Counted from the stretch's first letter, positions 1 through 10,709 are shown. The stretch: 64,000 nt of DNA from Hyphomicrobium sp. (GCF_019753045.1 NZ_JAIELN010000008.1:62001-126000); one strand, 5' to 3'. The notes: generated from the sequence alone by a model not told the origin. Program-made: numbers and translations.

Positions 1-1291
1 CCGCGCCGTCTTTTGCGTAGACGATGGCGTTCGACTTCACGTGTTTGGCAACCTTGAAGGCGAACCGCAGATCTTTGAGTTCGGCTTCGGTCGGAGCGCG
101 TTTGGTGACGACCTTCAATTCGAGATCATCGGCATTGCTCGCGTCCCGCGACTGAACGAGGAAGCCGCCGGCGACGGATTTGAAGTTGAGCCCGGCCGCA
201 CGTGAATCCGCGAGGCCGCTTGTCAGCAGCAGGCGGAGATTTTTCTTGGTCGCGAAAATGGCTTTCGCTTCGTCGGATGCGCCAGGGGCGATGACGACCT
301 CGGTAAAGATCTTCGTAATGTCGTCGGCGGCTTCGGCATCGATCGGCTGATTGAGCGCGATGATGCCGCCGAATGCACTTACGGGATCGCAGGCGAGCGC
401 TTTGCGGTAAGCCTCGGCAAGCGACGTTCCGGTCGCGACACCGCACGGATTAGCATGCTTGATAATGGCGACTGCCGGTACGTCCGACGAGAATTCGGAG
501 ACGAGTTCGAAAGCCGCGTCTGTGTCGTTGATGTTGTTGTACGAGAGTTCCTTGCCCTGAAGCTGTTCGGCCGTCGCGACACCAACGCGATTTTCTGCGG
601 AGAGGTAAAGAGCGGCCGATTGGTGGGCGTTTTCACCATAACGGAGCGCTTGCGAGAGCTTGCCGCCGAACGCGCGATAATCGGGTGCCGGCGTGCCGAT
701 CTCGCGTGCAAACCAATTGCTGATCGCAGCATCATAGGCCGCGGTGCGGGCGAATGCCTTGGCGGCGAGGGCCTTGCGCAAGGGAAGTGTCGTTGCGCCG
801 TCGTTGGCTGCGATTTCCGCGAGCACGCGATCGTAATCGGCCGGTTCGACGACGACGGTGACGCTCTCGTGATTCTTTGCAGCGCCGCGGATCATCGCCG
901 GGCCGCCGACGTCTATGTTCTCGACGCAGTCATCGTAGGAGGCTTGTCTCGCGACGGTCGCCTCGAACGGATAGAGGTTCACGACAAGGAGATCGATCGG
1001 CGAAATTCCATGTTCGCGGGCGGCCGCGTCGTGAACGACGTTGCCGCGAATGGAGAGGAGGCCGCCGTGCACTTTCGGATGCAAAGTCTTGACGCGGCCG
1101 TCCATCATTTCGGGAAAGCCGGTCAGCTCCGAGACGTCCTTTACGGCCAGGCCAGCGGCCTTTAGCGCGGCGGCAGTGCCACCCGTCGAGACAAGCTCAA
1201 TGCCCCGGTTCACCAGGGTCGTTGCGAAAGAAATGAGCCCAGTCTTGTCGGAGACTGAAAGGAGGGCTCGGCGTATTCGTTGATCGGCCAT
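1..1291 (-). CDS. purH: Bifunctional AICAR formyltransferase / IMP cyclohydrolase, C-terminus cut by window edge
   Basis: PurH catalyses the last two steps of de novo IMP synthesis in the cytoplasm: formylation of AICAR from 10-formyl-THF, then ring closure. The minus-strand reading starts with ATG at 1291 ([18 protein letters not shown]) and stays open for 430 codons to the window edge, so about 100 C-terminal residues are missing. The N-terminal methylglyoxal-synthase-like cyclohydrolase domain ([25 protein letters not shown]) is followed by the formyltransferase domain with KHANPCG and [10 protein letters not shown] motifs. It is the last visible gene of the run htpX-rsmB-heparinase-purH, 139 nt after the heparinase-like gene. 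Family assignment is very secure. Confidence 0.97.
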   Translation of the reverse strand, partial: MADQRIRRALLSVSDKTGLISFATTLVNRGIELVSTGGTAAALKAAGLAVKDVSELTGFPEMMDGRVKTLHPKVHGGLLSIRGNVVHDAAAREHGISPIDLLVVNLYPFEATVARQASYDDCVENIDVGGPAMIRGAAKNHESVTVVVEPADYDRVLAEIAANDGATTLPLRKALAAKAFARTAAYDAAISNWFAREIGTPAPDYRAFGGKLSQALRYGENAHQSAALYLSAENRVGVATAEQLQGKELSYNNINDTDAAFELVSEFSSDVPAVAIIKHANPCGVATGTSLAEAYRKALACDPVSAFGGIIALNQPIDAEAADDITKIFTEVVIAPGASDEAKAIFATKKNLRLLLTSGLADSRAAGLNFKSVAGGFLVQSRDASNADDLELKVVTKRAPTEAELKDLRFAFKVAKHVKSNAIVYAKDGA

Positions 1292-1430
1292 GTGCATCCC
1301 AGTTGTTCGCTCGTGCGCGGTTAGCACGGTGCGTCGGGCAAGGCTATCCCGCGCGTGGATCTGACGCGCGATTGGCCTCGTTTTGCTCGCGTTTGTTCCG
1401 GGCGCGCGTTCTGGTCGTGCGTTTGGGCGC

Positions 1431-3149
1431 TCAGATTTGCCGGTCGTTCGGCCGTTCCGCGCGGACCGACCAGCGGACGTGCGTCTCGCCGAAGGTTGTA
1501 CCACGGAGGACGATCTGCAGGCTCGGCCGCGGGCCGGCGCTGTCGACAAAAAACAGGCTTTCTTCGATCGACATTTGAGCGGTGTCATCCGCGGCCGAGA
1601 AGAGCCAGCTTTCGCCGTCGCGGAGGGTAATGCGGCAAACGCCGTGTCCGGCGGAAAGGCAGGCGCAATCGGGATGAAGATGGAAATGAATGGCGTAAGG
1701 GAGATCCTGCTTCAGGCGCAGCGTTCCCTTCGGCGGCTCGAGGATGTCGATGCCCTCTAGCTTTTCGCCGGCACCGGAAAGCGCGAGGCGGCGCACATGG
1801 ATCAACCCGAAGCGTTTCAGATAGCCGTCATGGCTCGCGTTCAGCAGGGTTTGGTCCGGTCCATCCGTAAATTCGAAAACAACGGAATCGGGTTCCCTGA
1901 TCGGCAGGCCATCGACCATCGATTCCAGCTGCTCGTGCCGGATGAGGCGGGAGGACGACGTTTCTCCGAGGCAAAGCGTGTTGTGACTGGCGGTCGCGCG
2001 CGCAACGGAATCCCAGTTGCGATCGGCTGGGCCTGGAAATCCGCCGTTGGCGAAAATCAGATGTTGTCGCGAGGTCATTTCGAACGAGAGGGCACCAGCC
2101 TGTGCCAGTGTCGAAAGTTCGAGCGGGGGAGGGGAGCCGACATCTGCGAAGACGATTGTCCGGCCTCGTTCGAGCCGGGCATACCCCGATTGATGAGCGA
2201 CCGGCATGAAGTCGAGTTCGCCACCGGAATAACCAAGAGCGGTCGCGAGCGCCGCCGGTGAGCCGGTGCTGACGCCATTGAAGCGCGCGAGCATGCCGTC
2301 GCCAAGGCGCGTGAATCGCAAAAACCGCAATGACTTCTTGACCGCCGTGTTGATCTCCTCGGGGGAGACAAGCGCGCGCGAGGAGAAGCATTGTCCCAAT
2401 GGGAGCAGGTCGAGAACGAGATCGGACAGAACACTCGTGCTGCGGCTGACGTGGCCGCCATCGTCGAGAATCTGGCGCTTCAACTCAACGACCAGCGCGG
2501 CTTCAGCCTCTTTCAGTTGCCGGTCGTGGCCTGAGACGGCCAGTCCGGTCAGGACCAGTGCAATCAGGCAGACCATACGCGGCACGCCGTCCGGCGCGTT
2601 TCTCCACGTCGTCCGAAGCGCAACGATCTGCTGGCCAACGCTCGACATGATCTGCGTATAAGAGCGCGCGTCCAAGTCTTCGAGGAGCATGTTGGCTTGC
2701 GATATCCACGAGATCAGCCGCCGTGCGATGACCTCGGGCTCGTAGGCGATGCCGTGCGAGATCCGCTTCAGAGCGATCCATTCGAGCACAAGCTCTCGTG
2801 CGGCGGATGCCGCCTCTTCTTCTTCGGTCGCCGCCAAGTGGCGTAACCAGCCGAACCCATGGAGCTCGCGTTCCCAGGCTATGCTCGGAGGCGTCACTCG
2901 AAACGCGGACGCGCCCTTGAGGTCTGCGATCTCGGACGCCAGCCCAAAGTGGCCGTGCGCAATCTCTGTCCAAAAGCTCGGATCGGCGGCGCGCAGTTCT
3001 TGCGGTACGATGAGGATCTGATCGGCGCCGTTGCCAGCGTAGCGCCAGCGCATCAGCGGCGACGACAGCGTGAACGTCACGGCCCGGCGGCGGAGGCGCT
3101 CAACGGAAAGGGAGCGGATCTTCAGCCGTTCCGTGACATTGAGGCCCAA
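1431..3149 (-). CDS. Heparinase II/III family protein
   Basis: A 572-residue protein of the heparinase II/III-like family (alginate-lyase-like alpha/alpha toroid followed by a beta-sandwich). An alpha-helical N-terminal half (about residues 60-290) precedes a beta-rich C-terminal half with the typical SHNTLCLG stretch near residue 390 and a run of short beta segments to the C-terminus. In Hyphomicrobiales such genes commonly lie between rsmB and purH; the true substrate (cell-surface polysaccharide or peptidoglycan-linked sugar) is not known. The start is TTG at 3149, supported by an AGGAG nine bases upstream. No clear signal peptide is visible, which is odd for a polysaccharide lyase and argues against a simple secreted role. 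Confidence 0.85.
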   Translation of the reverse strand: MGLNVTERLKIRSLSVERLRRRAVTFTLSSPLMRWRYAGNGADQILIVPQELRAADPSFWTEIAHGHFGLASEIADLKGASAFRVTPPSIAWERELHGFGWLRHLAATEEEEAASAARELVLEWIALKRISHGIAYEPEVIARRLISWISQANMLLEDLDARSYTQIMSSVGQQIVALRTTWRNAPDGVPRMVCLIALVLTGLAVSGHDRQLKEAEAALVVELKRQILDDGGHVSRSTSVLSDLVLDLLPLGQCFSSRALVSPEEINTAVKKSLRFLRFTRLGDGMLARFNGVSTGSPAALATALGYSGGELDFMPVAHQSGYARLERGRTIVFADVGSPPPLELSTLAQAGALSFEMTSRQHLIFANGGFPGPADRNWDSVARATASHNTLCLGETSSSRLIRHEQLESMVDGLPIREPDSVVFEFTDGPDQTLLNASHDGYLKRFGLIHVRRLALSGAGEKLEGIDILEPPKGTLRLKQDLPYAIHFHLHPDCACLSAGHGVCRITLRDGESWLFSAADDTAQMSIEESLFFVDSAGPRPSLQIVLRGTTFGETHVRWSVRAERPNDRQI

Positions 3150-3267
3150 GGGGAAACGCTCCTGCGACGTTGCGCGAAAAATCGGCTCGATCAGACGTTT
3201 GAATTATCCCTGGACCCGCGCCAAAACAAGGCGCGCGGATGCAACATACTGTTAGCTCGTTGTTAGC

Positions 3268-4695
3268 TCAGGGTGACTTCACCAGAGATGCCGCGAAAAA
3301 GCCGTCGAGACCTCTGAGGCCTTCCGGCATGTCCTCGAAGTGCGAGGGCAGCGTCCGAAGATCGCCCGCGCTCGTTCTCCATGACAGCGGGATCGTTGCC
3401 TCATCGAGCATGATTGGGCGGCGTGCGAAATCGGAATGACGGGCGAGAAATGCATCGATTTGCTTTTCGCCTTCCTCCGGCTCCAGCGAGCATGTGCAGT
3501 AGACGAGGACGCCGCCCGGCTTCAAGAGTCCCGCGGCACGGTCGATCAGATTGGCCTGCAGGGCGGCCAGGGCGGGAACGTCCTCCGGGCGCTTCAGATA
3601 CAGGATATCGGGATGGCGGCGGATCGTGCCCGTCGACGTGCAAGGGCTATCGACCAAGATCGCGTCGAATTTCGTCTCGGACGTGAATGTCAGCGCGTCT
3701 CCGACGACAGTGTTCGCAGAGAGCCCGAGGCGCGCGAGATTTTCTCCGAGGCGTGACAATCGTCCGGCGGATTTGTCGACAGCCGTGACGTTCGCGCCGA
3801 GTGCCGCGAGCTGAGCTGTTTTTCCTCCGGGCGCCGCGCACAGGTCGAGTACCGAGAGGCCAGCGACATCGCCGAACAGCTTGACGGGAAGAGCCGCGGC
3901 GGCGTCCTGCACCCACCACGCGCCCTCATCGTATCCGGGCAGCTCTTCGATGCGTCCGGCTTGTGCGCACCTTATCGAGCCGGTCGGCAGGACGACGGCG
4001 CCGATGCGCTCGGCCCACATTGCCGGATCGGATTTGACCGTTATGTCGAGGGCCGGCTCGACCAATGATGCGCGCGCGATCTGGCGAGCTTCGGCCGGGC
4101 CGTAGGCGGCGCTCCAGCGCGCGAGCAGCCAATCAGGAAATGTCAGCGCAACATTATCGAGCGACGCGAGGCGGCCAGGCCCGCTTTCGCTTACGCGGCG
4201 CAAGACGGCGTTGACGAGATTTGCAAAGCGCTTGCCGTTCGTGTCCGCGTGGCACTGATCGACTGCAAGCGAAATCGCTGCATGCGGCGGCGTTTGCAGC
4301 AGAAGAAGCTGGGCCGCGGCGGCGAGGAGAATTTCGTCCAGGCGGCCGATATGTTCGGGAAGGGGCTTGGCGATGTAGGTGCGGAGTACGGCCTGCAGCG
4401 CGCCGCGATTGCGTAGAGCGCTCGTCGCAATGAGACGCGCAAACGCACGATCGCGCGGAGCGAGGTCGCGTACGGCGCAAGCTCTCGCGAAGCTGTCGTC
4501 GAAGGGCCGGCGTTCGATCAGAACAGAAAAAAGCGCGGAGACAGCGGCGTCGCGCGTCTTCAGGCCATCGGCGGCGGGCGAGGGCGTGCGGGCCGCTGCC
4601 GTCTTCGGCTTGTGGTCGCGCTTGCCGTGTGGTCGCGCTGCGCCCGGGCGAACTCCAGCCGTGCGAGGGCCATTTCGATTTGTGTTGTTTGACAC
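3268..4695 (-). CDS. rsmB: 16S rRNA (cytosine967-C5)-methyltransferase RsmB
   Basis: RsmB methylates C967 of 16S rRNA using S-adenosylmethionine. The N-terminal NusB-like helical domain (RDAAVSALFSVL onward) is followed by the Rossmann methyltransferase domain with the SAM-binding CAAPGGKTAQ motif, DSPCTSTGTIRRHPD (catalytic motif IV Pro-Cys) and YCTCSLEPEEGE (motif VI Cys). Both catalytic cysteines are present. An in-frame ATG at 4752 would put 56 nt of the gene inside htpX; I prefer GTG at 4695, one base after the htpX stop, giving 475 residues with a basic, Pro-rich leader. Translation is probably coupled to htpX. Start position is uncertain, function is not. Confidence 0.93.
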   Translation of the reverse strand: MSNNTNRNGPRTAGVRPGAARPHGKRDHKPKTAAARTPSPAADGLKTRDAAVSALFSVLIERRPFDDSFARACAVRDLAPRDRAFARLIATSALRNRGALQAVLRTYIAKPLPEHIGRLDEILLAAAAQLLLLQTPPHAAISLAVDQCHADTNGKRFANLVNAVLRRVSESGPGRLASLDNVALTFPDWLLARWSAAYGPAEARQIARASLVEPALDITVKSDPAMWAERIGAVVLPTGSIRCAQAGRIEELPGYDEGAWWVQDAAAALPVKLFGDVAGLSVLDLCAAPGGKTAQLAALGANVTAVDKSAGRLSRLGENLARLGLSANTVVGDALTFTSETKFDAILVDSPCTSTGTIRRHPDILYLKRPEDVPALAALQANLIDRAAGLLKPGGVLVYCTCSLEPEEGEKQIDAFLARHSDFARRPIMLDEATIPLSWRTSAGDLRTLPSHFEDMPEGLRGLDGFFAASLVKSP

Positions 4696-4696
4696 T

Positions 4697-5650
4697 TCAG
4701 CCCCAGGGGTTCGGTGGCTTGGTATAATTCTGACCACCGATCCAGACTTCACCCGGACGGCTGCTGCGACCAGACGTTTCCATTCCGGTGGCGCCCATAT
4801 CGCGCGCCAGCGCCTCGAGCGCAGCGATGCGATTTACAACATTCGGGTGTGTCGAGAACAGATTATCGACGCCGTGGCCGTTCAGAGGATTGATGATGAA
4901 CATGTGCGCGGCCGCCGGAATTGCTTCAGCCTGATCGTTCGGGATGCGGCGGGCGGAGCTATCGATTTTCCGCAGCGCCGAGGCGAGCCAAAGCGGCCTG
5001 CCGCAAATCATCGCGCCAAGTCGATCAGCCTGATATTCGCGGGAACGACTTATCGCCATTTGCACGAGGCCGGCTGCCATGGGCGCCAGAATGATGGCGG
5101 CCAGCGTGCCGATCGCGCCAAGTGCGCCACGATCGTTACCGCGGTTGCCACCGAACAGCATGCCGAACTGCATGTATTGCGCGACCATCGAAACCGCGCC
5201 GCCGATGGTTGCGGCGACTGCCATGGTCAGCGTGTCTCGGTTCTTGATGTGCGCAAGCTCGTGCGCGAGCACTCCGGCAATCTCTTCCTTGTTGAGCGCC
5301 TCGAGAAGGCCGGTCGATGCGCAGACGGCTGCATGCGAAGGGCTGCGCCCCGTCGCGAAGGCGTTGGGCTGCGGATTGTTCATGATGTAGACGCGCGGCA
5401 TCGGCAGATCGGCGTTGCGCGCCAAATCGCGGACTATCGAATAAAGTTCGGGGGCTGAGGTTTCGCTGACTTCCTGGGCGTTGAACATGCGGAGCACGAT
5501 GGAGTCGGACTTCCACAGGCTAACGGCGTTCATTACGAGTGCGATGAAGAATGCAATGACAAGGCCGGCCTGGCCGCCGATGAGAGCGCCGAGCGCGACG
5601 AAGATTGCTGTCATCGCCGCCAGCAAAAGCGCGGTTTTAGCATAGTTCAT
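4697..5650 (-). CDS. htpX: Zinc metalloprotease HtpX homologue
   Basis: HtpX is an inner-membrane M48 zinc protease that works with FtsH in membrane-protein quality control. The active-site HELAHIKN motif (HExxH) lies in the middle of the protein and the third zinc ligand is in [10 protein letters not shown]. Two N-terminal membrane helices ([20 protein letters not shown], then [17 protein letters not shown]) and two more after the HExxH match the usual topology. I chose ATG 5650 (MNYAKT), the customary HtpX start; an upstream ATG at 5656 and a longer reading to 5737 are possible. It opens the minus-strand run htpX-rsmB-heparinase-purH and is divergent from the SDHAF4-like gene. Confidence 0.95.
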   Translation of the reverse strand: MNYAKTALLLAAMTAIFVALGALIGGQAGLVIAFFIALVMNAVSLWKSDSIVLRMFNAQEVSETSAPELYSIVRDLARNADLPMPRVYIMNNPQPNAFATGRSPSHAAVCASTGLLEALNKEEIAGVLAHELAHIKNRDTLTMAVAATIGGAVSMVAQYMQFGMLFGGNRGNDRGALGAIGTLAAIILAPMAAGLVQMAISRSREYQADRLGAMICGRPLWLASALRKIDSSARRIPNDQAEAIPAAAHMFIINPLNGHGVDNLFSTHPNVVNRIAALEALARDMGATGMETSGRSSRPGEVWIGGQNYTKPPNPWG

Positions 5651-5793
5651 AGGCATTTGATCATACTCGCGACACGGGGTCCCAAAGCTAGTCTGCAACC
5701 TTACAGCCGCGTATATATGGTGTCCGAAGTATTCCATAAAGGCGAGCCGCGGAAAAAGCTCGCGGAACCGCCGGTTAAAGGACGTTTGTCATA

Positions 5794-6045
5794 ATGACGG
5801 TCGCAGATCGCACAGGCGAAGATCAGACGGGCGAAGGCCCGATGGGCGTGGACCGGCGAGACGACGCCCAGCCTGCTCCCCGCGTGTTGACGCCGGAAGC
5901 CAAGCGGGCGCTGGAAGAGGCTGAAGCGCGGCGTAAGGCGCAGGCGGCCGAGCCCAAGCCGCCTCGTGAGGTCGGCGGCAGAGACGGGCCTGATCCCACA
6001 CGTTTCGGCGACTGGGAGAAGGGCGGCATCACCTCAGACTTCTGA
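5794..6045 (+). CDS. DUF1674 / SDHAF4-like small protein
   Basis: An 83-residue protein ending in PDPTRFGDWEKGGITSDF, the diagnostic C-terminus of DUF1674, the family of mitochondrial succinate dehydrogenase assembly factor 4. In mitochondria SDHAF4 binds flavinylated SdhA and promotes its assembly with SdhB; a similar role in alphaproteobacteria is an inference from homology. The N-terminal two thirds are charged, Ala/Glu-rich and probably disordered, as is typical of the family. It sits alone, divergent from htpX and convergent with acs, far from any sdh gene in this window. Confidence 0.85.
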   Translation: MTVADRTGEDQTGEGPMGVDRRDDAQPAPRVLTPEAKRALEEAEARRKAQAAEPKPPREVGGRDGPDPTRFGDWEKGGITSDF

Positions 6046-6079
6046 TGCCGCCGCCTGTGGTCTTCGCGTGGTTCGAGCG

Positions 6080-8026
6080 CTAGATCACGCGCCTGTTCTG
6101 GCGATTGGTGATGAGATCGTCGACGACGGCCGGATCGGACAGCGTCGAGGTATCTCCCAGGCTGCCAAAATCGTCCTCCGCAATCTTTCTCAAGATGCGG
6201 CGCATGATTTTGCCCGAGCGCGTTTTCGGCAGTCCGGGTGAAAACTGGATGAGATCCGGCGAGGCGATCGGCCCGATTTCACGGCGGACGTGGGCAACGA
6301 GGTCCTTTTTCAGTGCCTCATCGCCGCTTTCGCCGATGTTGAGCGTTACATAGCAATAGATGCCCTGGCCCTTGAGATCGTGCGGATAACCGACGACCGC
6401 GGCCTCTGCAACTTTCGGGTGGGATACGAGCGCACTTTCGACTTCGGCCGTCCCCATACGGTGGCCCGAGACGTTGATGACGTCGTCGACGCGACCCGTA
6501 ATCCAATAATAGCCATCGCTATCGCGGCGGCAGCCGTCGCCGGTGAAGTACATTCCCGGATACGAAGAGAAGTAGGTTTGAACGAACCGTTCGTGGTCGC
6601 GGTAGATGGTTCGCGATTGTCCGGGCCAGCTATCGAGAATCACGAGGTTGCCTTGCGCTTCACCGCCAAGGAATTGACCTTTGTCGTCTACGAGCGCCGG
6701 GCGAACACCGAAGAAGGGCTTCGTCGCAGAACCGGGTTTTAATTCTGTAGCGCCGGGAAGCGGCGTGATGAGGATGCCGCCGGTTTCGGTTTGCCACCAG
6801 GTGTCGACGATGGGGCACCGGTCGTCGCCGACGACGTGGTGATACCATTCCCAGGCTTCCGGATTGATCGGTTCACCCACCGAGCCGAGGAGGCGCAGGG
6901 ACGACCGGCTGGAGCCTTTGACGAAGGAGTCGCCCGCACCCATCAAAGCGCGGATGGCAGTCGGCGCGGTATAGAAGATCGAGACCTTCCACTTGTCGAC
7001 GACGTCCCAGCACCGCGATGCCGAGGGATAAGTCGGCACGCCTTCGAACATCAGCGTCGTCGCGCCGTTCGCAAGCGGTCCGTATACGATGTAGCTGTGT
7101 CCTGTGACCCAGCCGATATCGGCCGTGCACCAATAGATGTCGTCTTCCTTGTAGTCGAAGACGTATTGGTGCGTCATCGACGCGTAGACGAGGTAGCCGC
7201 CCGTCGTGTGTACGACGCCTTTCGGCTTACCCGTCGAACCCGATGTGTAAAGAATGAAAAGCGGGTCTTCGGCACGCATTTCCACCGGCTCGCATTCGGC
7301 AGGAACGGTTTGCAATTCTTCATGCAGCCAGAAATCGCGGCCGTCCGTCCACGGCACGGGATTGCCGGTGCGGCGAACGACCAGCATCTTTTCGTCGCCC
7401 TTGCAGCGGGCGAGCGCGGCATCCGCGTTTTTCTTCAGCGGAACGGGCTTGCCGCCGCGAAGAGCTTCGTCGGCCGTTATGATGAGTTTTGAATCCGCGT
7501 CCTCTACCCGGTTCTGCAGGCTGTCCGGCGAGAAGCCGCCGAAGACGATCGAATGGACGGCGCCGATACGCGTGCACGCAAGCATCGCGTAGGCTGCCTC
7601 CGGAATCATTGGCAGGTAGATCGTTACGCGGTCGCCCTTCTTGACGCCGTGCTTCTTCAACACATTGGCGAAACGTTGCACGCGCTCGTGGAGCCGGCGA
7701 TATGTGATCTGCTCGCTCTCGTTGGGATTGTCGCCTTCCCAGATGATCGCGACCTTATCGCCCCGCTTTTCGAGGTGACGATCGACGCAGTTCGCCGAAA
7801 CGTTAAGGGTGCCGTCCTCGTACCACCGGATGTCTACGTTGACGGGTGCGAAGCTCGTGTTTTTGGCGCGCGTATAGGGCTTGATCCAATCGAGCCGCTT
7901 TCCGGCGTCCGACCAGAAGCCCTCGGGGTCGGCAACCGACCGTTCGTACATCGCCTCATAGGAATCAGCGTTAACATAAGCCCGCTCTGCCCATTGAGGG
8001 GGCACCGCGTAAACTTTTTCCGACAT
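6080..8026 (-). CDS. acs: Acetyl-CoA synthetase (AMP-forming)
   Basis: Acs activates acetate to acetyl-CoA through an acetyl-adenylate. The 648-residue length matches the family. Visible motifs are [11 protein letters not shown] (P-loop-like ATP-binding), [14 protein letters not shown] and [14 protein letters not shown] (hinge), and the C-terminal [11 protein letters not shown], whose lysine is the conserved site that protein acetyltransferases modify to switch the enzyme off. The start ATG 8026 has GGAGGAG just upstream. It stands apart from its minus-strand neighbours with a 147-nt upstream gap that should hold its promoter. A sodium:solute symporter gene lies at the other end of the window but is not linked to it. 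Confidence 0.97.
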   Translation of the reverse strand: MSEKVYAVPPQWAERAYVNADSYEAMYERSVADPEGFWSDAGKRLDWIKPYTRAKNTSFAPVNVDIRWYEDGTLNVSANCVDRHLEKRGDKVAIIWEGDNPNESEQITYRRLHERVQRFANVLKKHGVKKGDRVTIYLPMIPEAAYAMLACTRIGAVHSIVFGGFSPDSLQNRVEDADSKLIITADEALRGGKPVPLKKNADAALARCKGDEKMLVVRRTGNPVPWTDGRDFWLHEELQTVPAECEPVEMRAEDPLFILYTSGSTGKPKGVVHTTGGYLVYASMTHQYVFDYKEDDIYWCTADIGWVTGHSYIVYGPLANGATTLMFEGVPTYPSASRCWDVVDKWKVSIFYTAPTAIRALMGAGDSFVKGSSRSSLRLLGSVGEPINPEAWEWYHHVVGDDRCPIVDTWWQTETGGILITPLPGATELKPGSATKPFFGVRPALVDDKGQFLGGEAQGNLVILDSWPGQSRTIYRDHERFVQTYFSSYPGMYFTGDGCRRDSDGYYWITGRVDDVINVSGHRMGTAEVESALVSHPKVAEAAVVGYPHDLKGQGIYCYVTLNIGESGDEALKKDLVAHVRREIGPIASPDLIQFSPGLPKTRSGKIMRRILRKIAEDDFGSLGDTSTLSDPAVVDDLITNRQNRRVI

Positions 8027-8173
8027 TAGAAGCGCTCCTCCGGTTGACCGTCTGCGTAGCGGCCATTTCCCGTATTATGCTGTGACCAGCGCCGCTTCAC
8101 AACATGCTCGATGGTGCCCGGACGAGCGACATCAGAAAAAATTCCGCGATTTGATACCGCACCGCCGCAAGAC

Positions 8174-8842
8174 CTATCCGCCCCACACGGTCGTGCGCTT
8201 AATGTCGTAGTCCTCTAGCTCCCGGGTTACCGGGACTTGATATTCTGCGAGCGGTGTAAACCGTCCGTCCGGAAAATAGCTTCGACGTGGATCGCCGATG
8301 TACACCGAGCATCCGAGGGCCTTTGCCCGGTCGATGTATTCGACGACGCGGCCGGCCAGTTGGCGCTCATAAAAGAGGTCGCCGACGATGACAACGCTGT
8401 CGGCTGGCGGTTCTCCCTCAAGCAGATCGGCATCGGTGGTCTCGATTGAGGTAGCGTTGGCCTCGGCGTTTATGGCGCAGGCGGCGATGGCCAAGCCGTC
8501 GATATCGGCGGCGAGGACCCGGGCGGCGCCCGTCTTGGCGGCCGCAATTGCAGAAATTCCGGAGCCCGCGCCGATGTCGAGAACGGTCCGGCCGCGGCAA
8601 ATCTCAGGATGATCGAGCAGGTATCGGCTGACCGCTTGGCCTCCAGCCCAGGCAAATGCCCAAAAAGGCGGGGGAACGTTAAGCTCGCCGAGTTCGTCCT
8701 CGGTCTTTTGCCAAATCGGCAACGACTCTTCCGCAAGCCGCAACGTGATCTCGGGGACCAGGGGTGGTGCGATTGGCTTCGTATTTTCGACGATGAACCG
8801 TTTGGCGCTTCGAGGATCAGCGGGATCGAGCCGGTCCGTCAT
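8174..8842 (-). CDS. Class I SAM-dependent methyltransferase (ETFB-lysine / PrmA-like)
   Basis: A 222-residue methyltransferase with the SAM-binding motif LDIGAGSGISAIAAAK, motif II (RVLAADID) and GDLFYE in the post-II position. The N-terminal PPFWAFAWAGGQAVSRYLLDHP segment is typical of the group containing the mitochondrial electron-transfer-flavoprotein beta-subunit lysine methyltransferase and bacterial PrmA-like enzymes, so a protein-lysine target is the best guess. I choose ATG 8842, whose ATGA overlaps the stop of the upstream EVE-domain gene; a longer reading to 8896 would lie inside that gene. The overlap implies translational coupling. The substrate cannot be read from sequence. Confidence 0.85.
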   Translation of the reverse strand: MTDRLDPADPRSAKRFIVENTKPIAPPLVPEITLRLAEESLPIWQKTEDELGELNVPPPFWAFAWAGGQAVSRYLLDHPEICRGRTVLDIGAGSGISAIAAAKTGAARVLAADIDGLAIAACAINAEANATSIETTDADLLEGEPPADSVVIVGDLFYERQLAGRVVEYIDRAKALGCSVYIGDPRRSYFPDGRFTPLAEYQVPVTRELEDYDIKRTTVWGG

Positions 8843-9279
8843 GAGCCCTTGAGCGTCTTTAGATCGACACCGCCCATTTTGCAGATTTCCTTCCATTCCT
8901 CGGCGGACACAGGTTGTACCGAGAGCCGTGAATTGTTGACGAGCACCATGGCGGAAAGCTTGGGATTTGCTTTGACGGCGTCAAGGCCGACAGGCTTCGG
9001 CACCGGCTTGACCGCTGCAACGTCGACGCATTCCCACTTGCCGGTATCGTCTTTCGCTTCGGGATGCGCGGGCGATATGACGCGCAAGATGCCGACGATC
9101 TCCTTGCCCTCGTTCGAGTGATAGAAAAATCCGAGATCGCCAACTTTCATTGCCCGCATGTTGTTGCGAGCCTGATAGTTGCGAACGCCGTCCCACGCTT
9201 CGCCTTTCGGTCCGCGGGAAACGAGATCGTTCCACGAGAAGACATCGGGTTCGGATTTCAAGAGCCAGAAGGCGGTCAT
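8839..9279 (-). CDS. EVE domain-containing protein
   Basis: A 146-residue single-domain EVE protein (PUA-like fold). The opening MTAFWLLKSEPDVFSWNDL, WDGVRNYQARNNMR and GDLGFFYHSNEG segments are the recognisable family core. EVE domains bind modified bases in DNA or RNA; the chromosomal single-domain form is widespread in proteobacteria and its cellular target is not settled. It is the first gene of a two-gene unit, coupled through ATGA to the methyltransferase downstream. A strong hairpin with a T tract lies 75 bases upstream of its start, so it is probably transcribed separately from gpsA. Confidence 0.92.
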   Translation of the reverse strand: MTAFWLLKSEPDVFSWNDLVSRGPKGEAWDGVRNYQARNNMRAMKVGDLGFFYHSNEGKEIVGILRVISPAHPEAKDDTGKWECVDVAAVKPVPKPVGLDAVKANPKLSAMVLVNNSRLSVQPVSAEEWKEICKMGGVDLKTLKGS

Positions 9280-9354
9280 GGGCTTGGCCTTTGCGTAGGG
9301 GGCATCGTGCTAGCCCGAAATGACGGGCTGCTCAAGCGAATGCCTACAAAAGCA

Positions 9355-9385
9355 AAAACCCCATGCTCGGAAAGCATGGGGTTTT
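9355..9385 (-). terminator. Rho-independent terminator between gpsA region and EVE gene
   Basis: A perfect 12-bp stem (AAAACCCCATGC with GCATGGGGTTTT) around a 7-base loop. On the minus strand it is followed by TTTTTGCTTTTG, a good terminator tail; on the plus strand the T tract is weaker. It lies 270 nt past the gpsA stop codon. Confidence 0.85.
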
Positions 9386-9654
9386 AGACGCGACACGAAA
9401 CTTTGGCGGCTCTGTCGAGCGGCGGGCTTGCGACCTCTCTGGATCGCGTTGCCAATCTGTTTGATCGTTATGTCAGCAATGCCTTGATATTCGGTAAAGG
9501 CAGTCTGCGGGTGAGCACTCGCGTTCGAAATAGTCGAAATACTCATCGGCCCCGCAAGAGCGGCCAATGGCGGATCATCGGGCCCTTGCGCGGACGTATA
9601 TCGTGCGCTCGTTGCAAAACGTCGCAGACGATTTGGAAGCCGGCGCGGGTCTGA
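9386..9654. other. Intergenic stretch without a convincing gene
   Basis: Between the gpsA stop and the terminator there is about 270 nt with no convincing coding sequence. A minus-strand reading of 85 codons exists (9310-9567) but it runs through the terminator hairpin and has no recognisable family. In several relatives a YciI-like gene sits between gpsA and the EVE gene; no YciI-like sequence can be read here. It may be a long 3' untranslated region or an sRNA gene. Confidence 0.5.
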
Positions 9655-10668
9655 TCAGTCTTCCGCCTTCAACGGCCGCTGCATCAATGCCGTGATCGCT
9701 TCATCAACGAGAAGCCGGCCTTCGATGATCCCGTGCACGGCTTCGGCGATCGGCATCTCGACACCTTTCTCGTGCGCGAGGCGGACAAGTGCCGCGCAGG
9801 TGTAGACGCCTTCCGCCACGGATACCCTCGCACCGAGGAACTCGCCGAGGCTGCGGCCTTCGCCAAGAGCGCGTCCGAGAGACATGTTGCGCGACTGGGC
9901 GCTGCCGCAGGTCAGGATGAGATCACCGAGCCCGGAAAGACCGAGAAGCGTTTCCGGTCGCGCGCCCATCGCTTCGCCGAAGCGGCGAAGTTCGGCGAAG
10001 CCGCGAGTGACGATCGCTGCGTGAGCGCTCGCTCCGAGGCCGCGGCCCTCGACGATGCCCGCCGCGATCGCGAGGACGTTTTTCACCGCGCCGCCGAGTT
10101 CCGCGCCGAGCACGTCGCTCGACCAATAGAGACGCATTTGCCGCGAGGAGAGCGCGGCCGTCAGCGCGCGCCCGGTCGTTTCGTTACGGCATGCGAGTGT
10201 CAGCGCAGAGGGCAAGCCACGTGCGACGTCGGCAGCGAAGCTCGGTCCCGACAGTACCGCGCGGAGTACTTGTGGTGCGGCTTCTTCAAGGACGTCTCCC
10301 ATAAAGCGGCCGGTCGTCTGTTCGATACCCTTCGCGCAAATGATGACCGGCGTGTTTTGAGCCAGTTGCTTGGCGAGCTTACCCATCACGCCACGCAGAT
10401 GCTGGGCGGGGACGACGGCGAGAAGAGCGTCGGCCCTGGCTACCGCTGAAAGGTCAGTCGTCGCGCGGATCGCGGGATTGAGGCTCACGCCGGAGAGGAA
10501 GGTTCGATTGACGTGCCTCTCGTTGATGTCATCGACGACTTCGGGCTCGCGCGCCCAAAGCGTAACTTTGATGCCGCCATGCGCCAACGTCTGTGCCAGC
10601 GCCGTGCCCCACGCGCCGCCGCCGACAATGCTCACCGAATTTATTTGCAAGCGTGCCCCCGAGATCAA
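9655..10668 (-). CDS. gpsA: Glycerol-3-phosphate dehydrogenase [NAD(P)+]
   Basis: GpsA reduces dihydroxyacetone phosphate to sn-glycerol 3-phosphate for phospholipid synthesis. The Rossmann motif VGGGAWGTALA is near the N-terminus, the SGPSFAADVARGLPSA segment in the middle, and GGAVKNVLAIAAG carries the catalytic lysine region; LSGLGDLILTC follows in the C-terminal helical domain. The length is usual for the family. The first start is TTG at 10668; TTG at 10650 (preceded by GGGGG) or GTG at 10635 are also possible and would remove 6-11 residues. It follows tsaD on the same strand after a 41-nt gap, so the two are probably cotranscribed. Confidence 0.96.
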   Translation of the reverse strand: MISGARLQINSVSIVGGGAWGTALAQTLAHGGIKVTLWAREPEVVDDINERHVNRTFLSGVSLNPAIRATTDLSAVARADALLAVVPAQHLRGVMGKLAKQLAQNTPVIICAKGIEQTTGRFMGDVLEEAAPQVLRAVLSGPSFAADVARGLPSALTLACRNETTGRALTAALSSRQMRLYWSSDVLGAELGGAVKNVLAIAAGIVEGRGLGASAHAAIVTRGFAELRRFGEAMGARPETLLGLSGLGDLILTCGSAQSRNMSLGRALGEGRSLGEFLGARVSVAEGVYTCAALVRLAHEKGVEMPIAEAVHGIIEGRLLVDEAITALMQRPLKAED

Positions 10669-10709
10669 ATCCGCTTCAGCTTAGCACGCAATTCTGACGA
10701 CCGCTGCCG

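Noticed and set aside
455-1165. Long plus-strand reading opposite purH
   Set aside because: It is a shadow of purH on the other strand; purH has clear motifs in its own frame.
9310-9567. Minus-strand 85-codon gene between gpsA and the EVE gene
   Set aside because: Its reading runs through a perfect terminator hairpin and its tail is low-quality sequence.
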